From assembly GCA_023101885.1 (NCBI GenBank), contig JALPQD010000919.1, positions 186,001-250,000 of the forward strand: a DNA stretch of 64,000 bases, read 5' to 3'. Position numbers and translations under genes: made by a program. The notes beneath the pieces are model-generated. The model was not told the origin of the DNA. It saw nothing but the letters and a program-made list of their open reading frames with translations, and ran no database searches. Source of the DNA: Typhlomys cinereus. Lineage: Eukaryota; Chordata; Mammalia; Rodentia; Platacanthomyidae. Within the stretch, counting starts at the first letter, position 1. Every line of letters begins with the position of its first letter. Positions 61,601-64,000 of this stretch are shown one piece after another.

Positions 61601-62258
61601 CAGGGATAAGTATCCTACAGAAGATTCTGCAGTGTTACACTTTGTGTTCAGGAGAAGATCATCCTTGTTTTTCGCCATTCGCACATGACATATTCACGCA
61701 GGCCATGATTTTCTAAAAGAGTGAACCAAGTGCAGAGGATTCTGTGTCAAATATTGGCATTTCACTTCTTAGGGATACGTATCCTATAGAAGTTCCTAAA
61801 CTGTAACTTTTGTGTTCAGGCGAAAATCATACTTGTTTTCTGACCTTGGAATGGCACATGTTCACACAGGTCATGATTTCACAAAATAGAGAACCAAGTG
61901 CGGAGGTCTCAGATTTAAATGTTGCAAGTGCACTTCTTTAAGAGAAGTATCATACAGAAATTTCTACATTGTAACTCTTTGTGTTCAGGAGGAAATCACA
62001 CTTGTTTTACGCCGTTTCCATGAAACGTTCATGTATGTCATTCCCTTCGAAAACAGTGAAACAAGTGAAGAGGACTCACAGTCATATGTAGCATGTGCAC
62101 TTCTTTGGGAAGTCATGTGAAGCATGTGCACTTCTTTCGGATAAGTATCCGACACAGGTTTCTAGACTGTAAAACTTTGTATTCTGGAGAAAACAACATT
62201 TATTTTGTGCTAATTCAACCAACTATGTTCAGGCTTGTAATGAGCTTTAAAATAGTGA

Positions 62259-62346
62259 CGTAGAATCATCACAAAACAAATGTTGTTTTCTCCAGAACAC
62301 AAAGTTTAACAGTTTAGAAAGTTCTGTAGGATACTTATCCGAAAGG
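62259..62346 (-). repeat. Single inverted B-monomer patch (copy 2)
   Basis: Partner of 56597-56682 at an offset of about 5,663 bp, sharing AATCATCAC and GTTTAACAG. Confidence 0.88.
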
Positions 62347-63062
62347 ATTCTACCAACCATGTTCAGGCTTGTTATGAGGTTAAAAATATTGACCAAGTGA
62401 GGAAGCGTCCAATTCACATGTTTCACTTTCTCTTCTCAATGATAAGAATCCTGTAGATGTTCATATGTTGTAACTTTTTATGTTCCGGAGAAATTCGCAC
62501 TGGTTTTGTGATGTTTTCATGGAATAAATTCACGCAGGCCTTGATTTTCCAAAAGAGTGAACCAAGTGAGGAGGACTGAGAGTCAAATGTTGGAGGTGCA
62601 CTTCTCAAGGGATAAGTATCCTACAGAAGATTCTGTAATGTTACACTTTGTGTTCAGGAGAAGATCATCCTCGTTTCACGACATTCGCACATAACATGTT
62701 CATGTAGGCCATGATTTTCCAAAAGAGTGAACCAAGTGCGGAGCATTCAGACTTAAATGTTGGCATTTCCCTTCATAGGGATACGTATCCTAGAGAAGTT
62801 CCTAAACTGAAACTTTTGTGTTCAGGCGAAAATCATACTTGTTTTCTGACATTGGAATGGCACATGTTCACACAGGCCATGATTTCACAAAAGAGAGAAC
62901 CAAGTGCGGAGGACTCAGAGTTAAATGTTGCAAGTGCGCTTCATTAGGAGAAGTATCGTACAGAAGTTTCTATATTGTAACTCTTTGTGTTCAAGAGGAA
63001 ATCACACTTGTTTTATGACATTTCCATGAAACATGTTCATGCATATCATTCCCTTCGAAAAT

Positions 63063-64000
63063 AGTGAACCAAGTGAAGAGGACTCACAATCATATGTAGC
63101 ATGTGTTCTTCTTTGGGAAGTCATGTGCAGCATGTGCACTTCTTTCGGATAAGTATCCTACACAGGTTTCTAGACTGTAACACTTTGTATTCTGGAGAAA
63201 ACAACATTTGTTTTGTGCTGATTCTACCAACTATGTTCAGGCTTGTAATGAGCTTGAAAATAGTGACCAAGTGAGGACGCGTCCATTTCACATGTTTCAC
63301 TTTCTCTTCTCCGTGATAAGAATCCTGTAGATGTTCATACGTTGTAACTTTTTATGTTCTGGAAAAATTCACACTGGTTTTGTGAGGTTTTCATCTAATA
63401 TGTTCACGCAGGCCTTGTTTTTCCAAAACAGTGAACCTATTGAGGAGGACTGAGAGTCAAATGTTGGAGGTGCACTTCTCAGGGATAAGTATCCTACAGA
63501 AGATTCTGTAGTGTTACGCTTTGTGTTCAGGAGAAGATCATCCTCGTTTTGCGACATTCGCACATAGCATGTTCACGCAGGCCATGATTTTCGAAAAGAG
63601 TGAAACAAGTGCAGAGGATTCAGAATCAAATGTTGGCATTTCACTTCTTAGGGATACGTATCCTAGAGAAGTTCCTAAACTGTAGCTTTTGTGTTCAGGC
63701 GAAAATCATACTTGTTTTCTGACATTGGAATGGCACATGTTCACACAGGCCATGATTTCACAAAATAGAGAATCAAATGCGGAGGTCTCAGAGTTAAATG
63801 TTGCAAGTGTGCTTCTGTAGGAGAAGTATCGTACAGAAGTTTCTATATTGTAACTCTTTGTGTTCAGGAGGAAATCACACTTGTTTTACCACGTTTCCAT
63901 GAAACATGTTCATGCATGTCATTCCCTTCGAAAACAGTGAACCAAGTGAAGAGGACTCACAGTCATATGTAGCATGTGCACTTCTTTGGGAAGTCATGTG
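63063..64000 (+). repeat. Satellite array, pentamer continuing past the window edge
   Basis: A cores near 63063 and 63935, 872 bp apart, with order A-B-C-D-E and no inverted patch. The array is cut by the window end in an A monomer. Confidence 0.9.

Larger units (their letters stand above)
57402..63062 (+). repeat. 5.66-kb super-unit of six variant pentamers, copy 2
   Basis: A-core spacings of about 871, 966, 872, 873, 1,074 and 1,005 bp repeat the pattern of copy 1. Individual landmarks lie 5,663-5,666 bp from their partners (for example 52446/58110, 54488/60152, 55358/61021, 56760/62423). Similarity falls off near 62.88 kb, where the E word is GAACCAAGTGCGGAGGACTC rather than GAATCAAGTTCGGAGGTCTC. 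Confidence 0.9.

Noticed and set aside
1..64000. CRISPR array
   Set aside because: Repeat units are about 168 bp, contiguous and diverged throughout, without a short constant repeat and unique spacers; the sequence context is mammalian.

Overview
The window reads as mammalian heterochromatin, not a gene region. It consists of a tandem satellite with a monomer of about 168 bp, broken by three LINE-1 (L1) loci. I found no cellular gene, tRNA, rRNA, CRISPR array or recognisable SINE. The L1s are of placental-mammal type: an ORF1 with a coiled coil, an ORF2 with endonuclease, an RT with an FADD box and a C-terminal Cys/His knuckle, and a G-rich 3'UTR. One L1 has tandem GC-rich 5'UTR monomers, an arrangement best known from rodents. 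A rodent is plausible but unproven, and I cannot name the species or the satellite.

Satellite layout. Nearly every monomer carries a recognisable core (…GTGAACCAAGTG…) followed by a short diagnostic word. From these words I define types A (GAAGAGGACTCACAGTC), B (GAGGACGCGTC), C (GAGGAGGACTGAGAGTC), D (GCGGAGGATTCAGAGTC) and E (GAGTTAAATGTTGCAAGTGC). Further types F to K occur only in the left part. Region 1-4443 is mostly the A-B-C-D-E pentamer (about 860-870 bp). Regions 4444-7227, 17043-20528 and 21582-25580 hold more diverse, longer and irregular orders (roughly A-B-C-K-J-F-G-H-I-E). From about 25581 to the right end the array is a homogenised A-B-C-D-E pentamer of about 871 bp (four monomers of about 168 bp plus an A monomer lengthened by a 31-bp internal duplication). 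Above the pentamer lie further levels: three near-identical 871-bp units at 25.6-28.4 kb, a 1,744-bp dimer at 49.0-52.4 kb, and two tandem copies of a 5.66-kb block of six variant pentamers at 51.7-63.1 kb.

Mobile elements. (1) 7239-17031 is a minus-strand L1 of about 6.5 kb flanked by an 11-12 bp target-site duplication. It was later split by a plus-strand, 5'-truncated L1 (9281-11846). That L1 is followed by 683 bp of unrelated sequence, a polyadenylation signal and a second poly(A), which is the signature of a 3' transduction. The nested insertion removed about 320 bp of the host L1 and left small filler patches. (2) 20529-21581 is a minus-strand L1 3'UTR fragment without a visible target-site duplication. 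(3) 28829-35388 is a full-length plus-strand L1 with a 14-bp target-site duplication, tandem promoter-like monomers, an intact 355-codon ORF1 and an ORF2 broken by three frameshifts. The 28.6 kb to the right of it is pure satellite.

Interpretation. The picture fits the edge of a centromeric or other large satellite array: older, diverse monomers with L1 insertions on the left, and younger, homogenised, hierarchical repeats on the right. The least expected observations are in-phase splice-like signals in the older monomer types, inverted 86-88 bp patches locked into the 5.66-kb unit, and the 3'-transducing nested L1. Type assignments and boundaries come from reading by eye, so most boundaries are good to within a few tens of bases.
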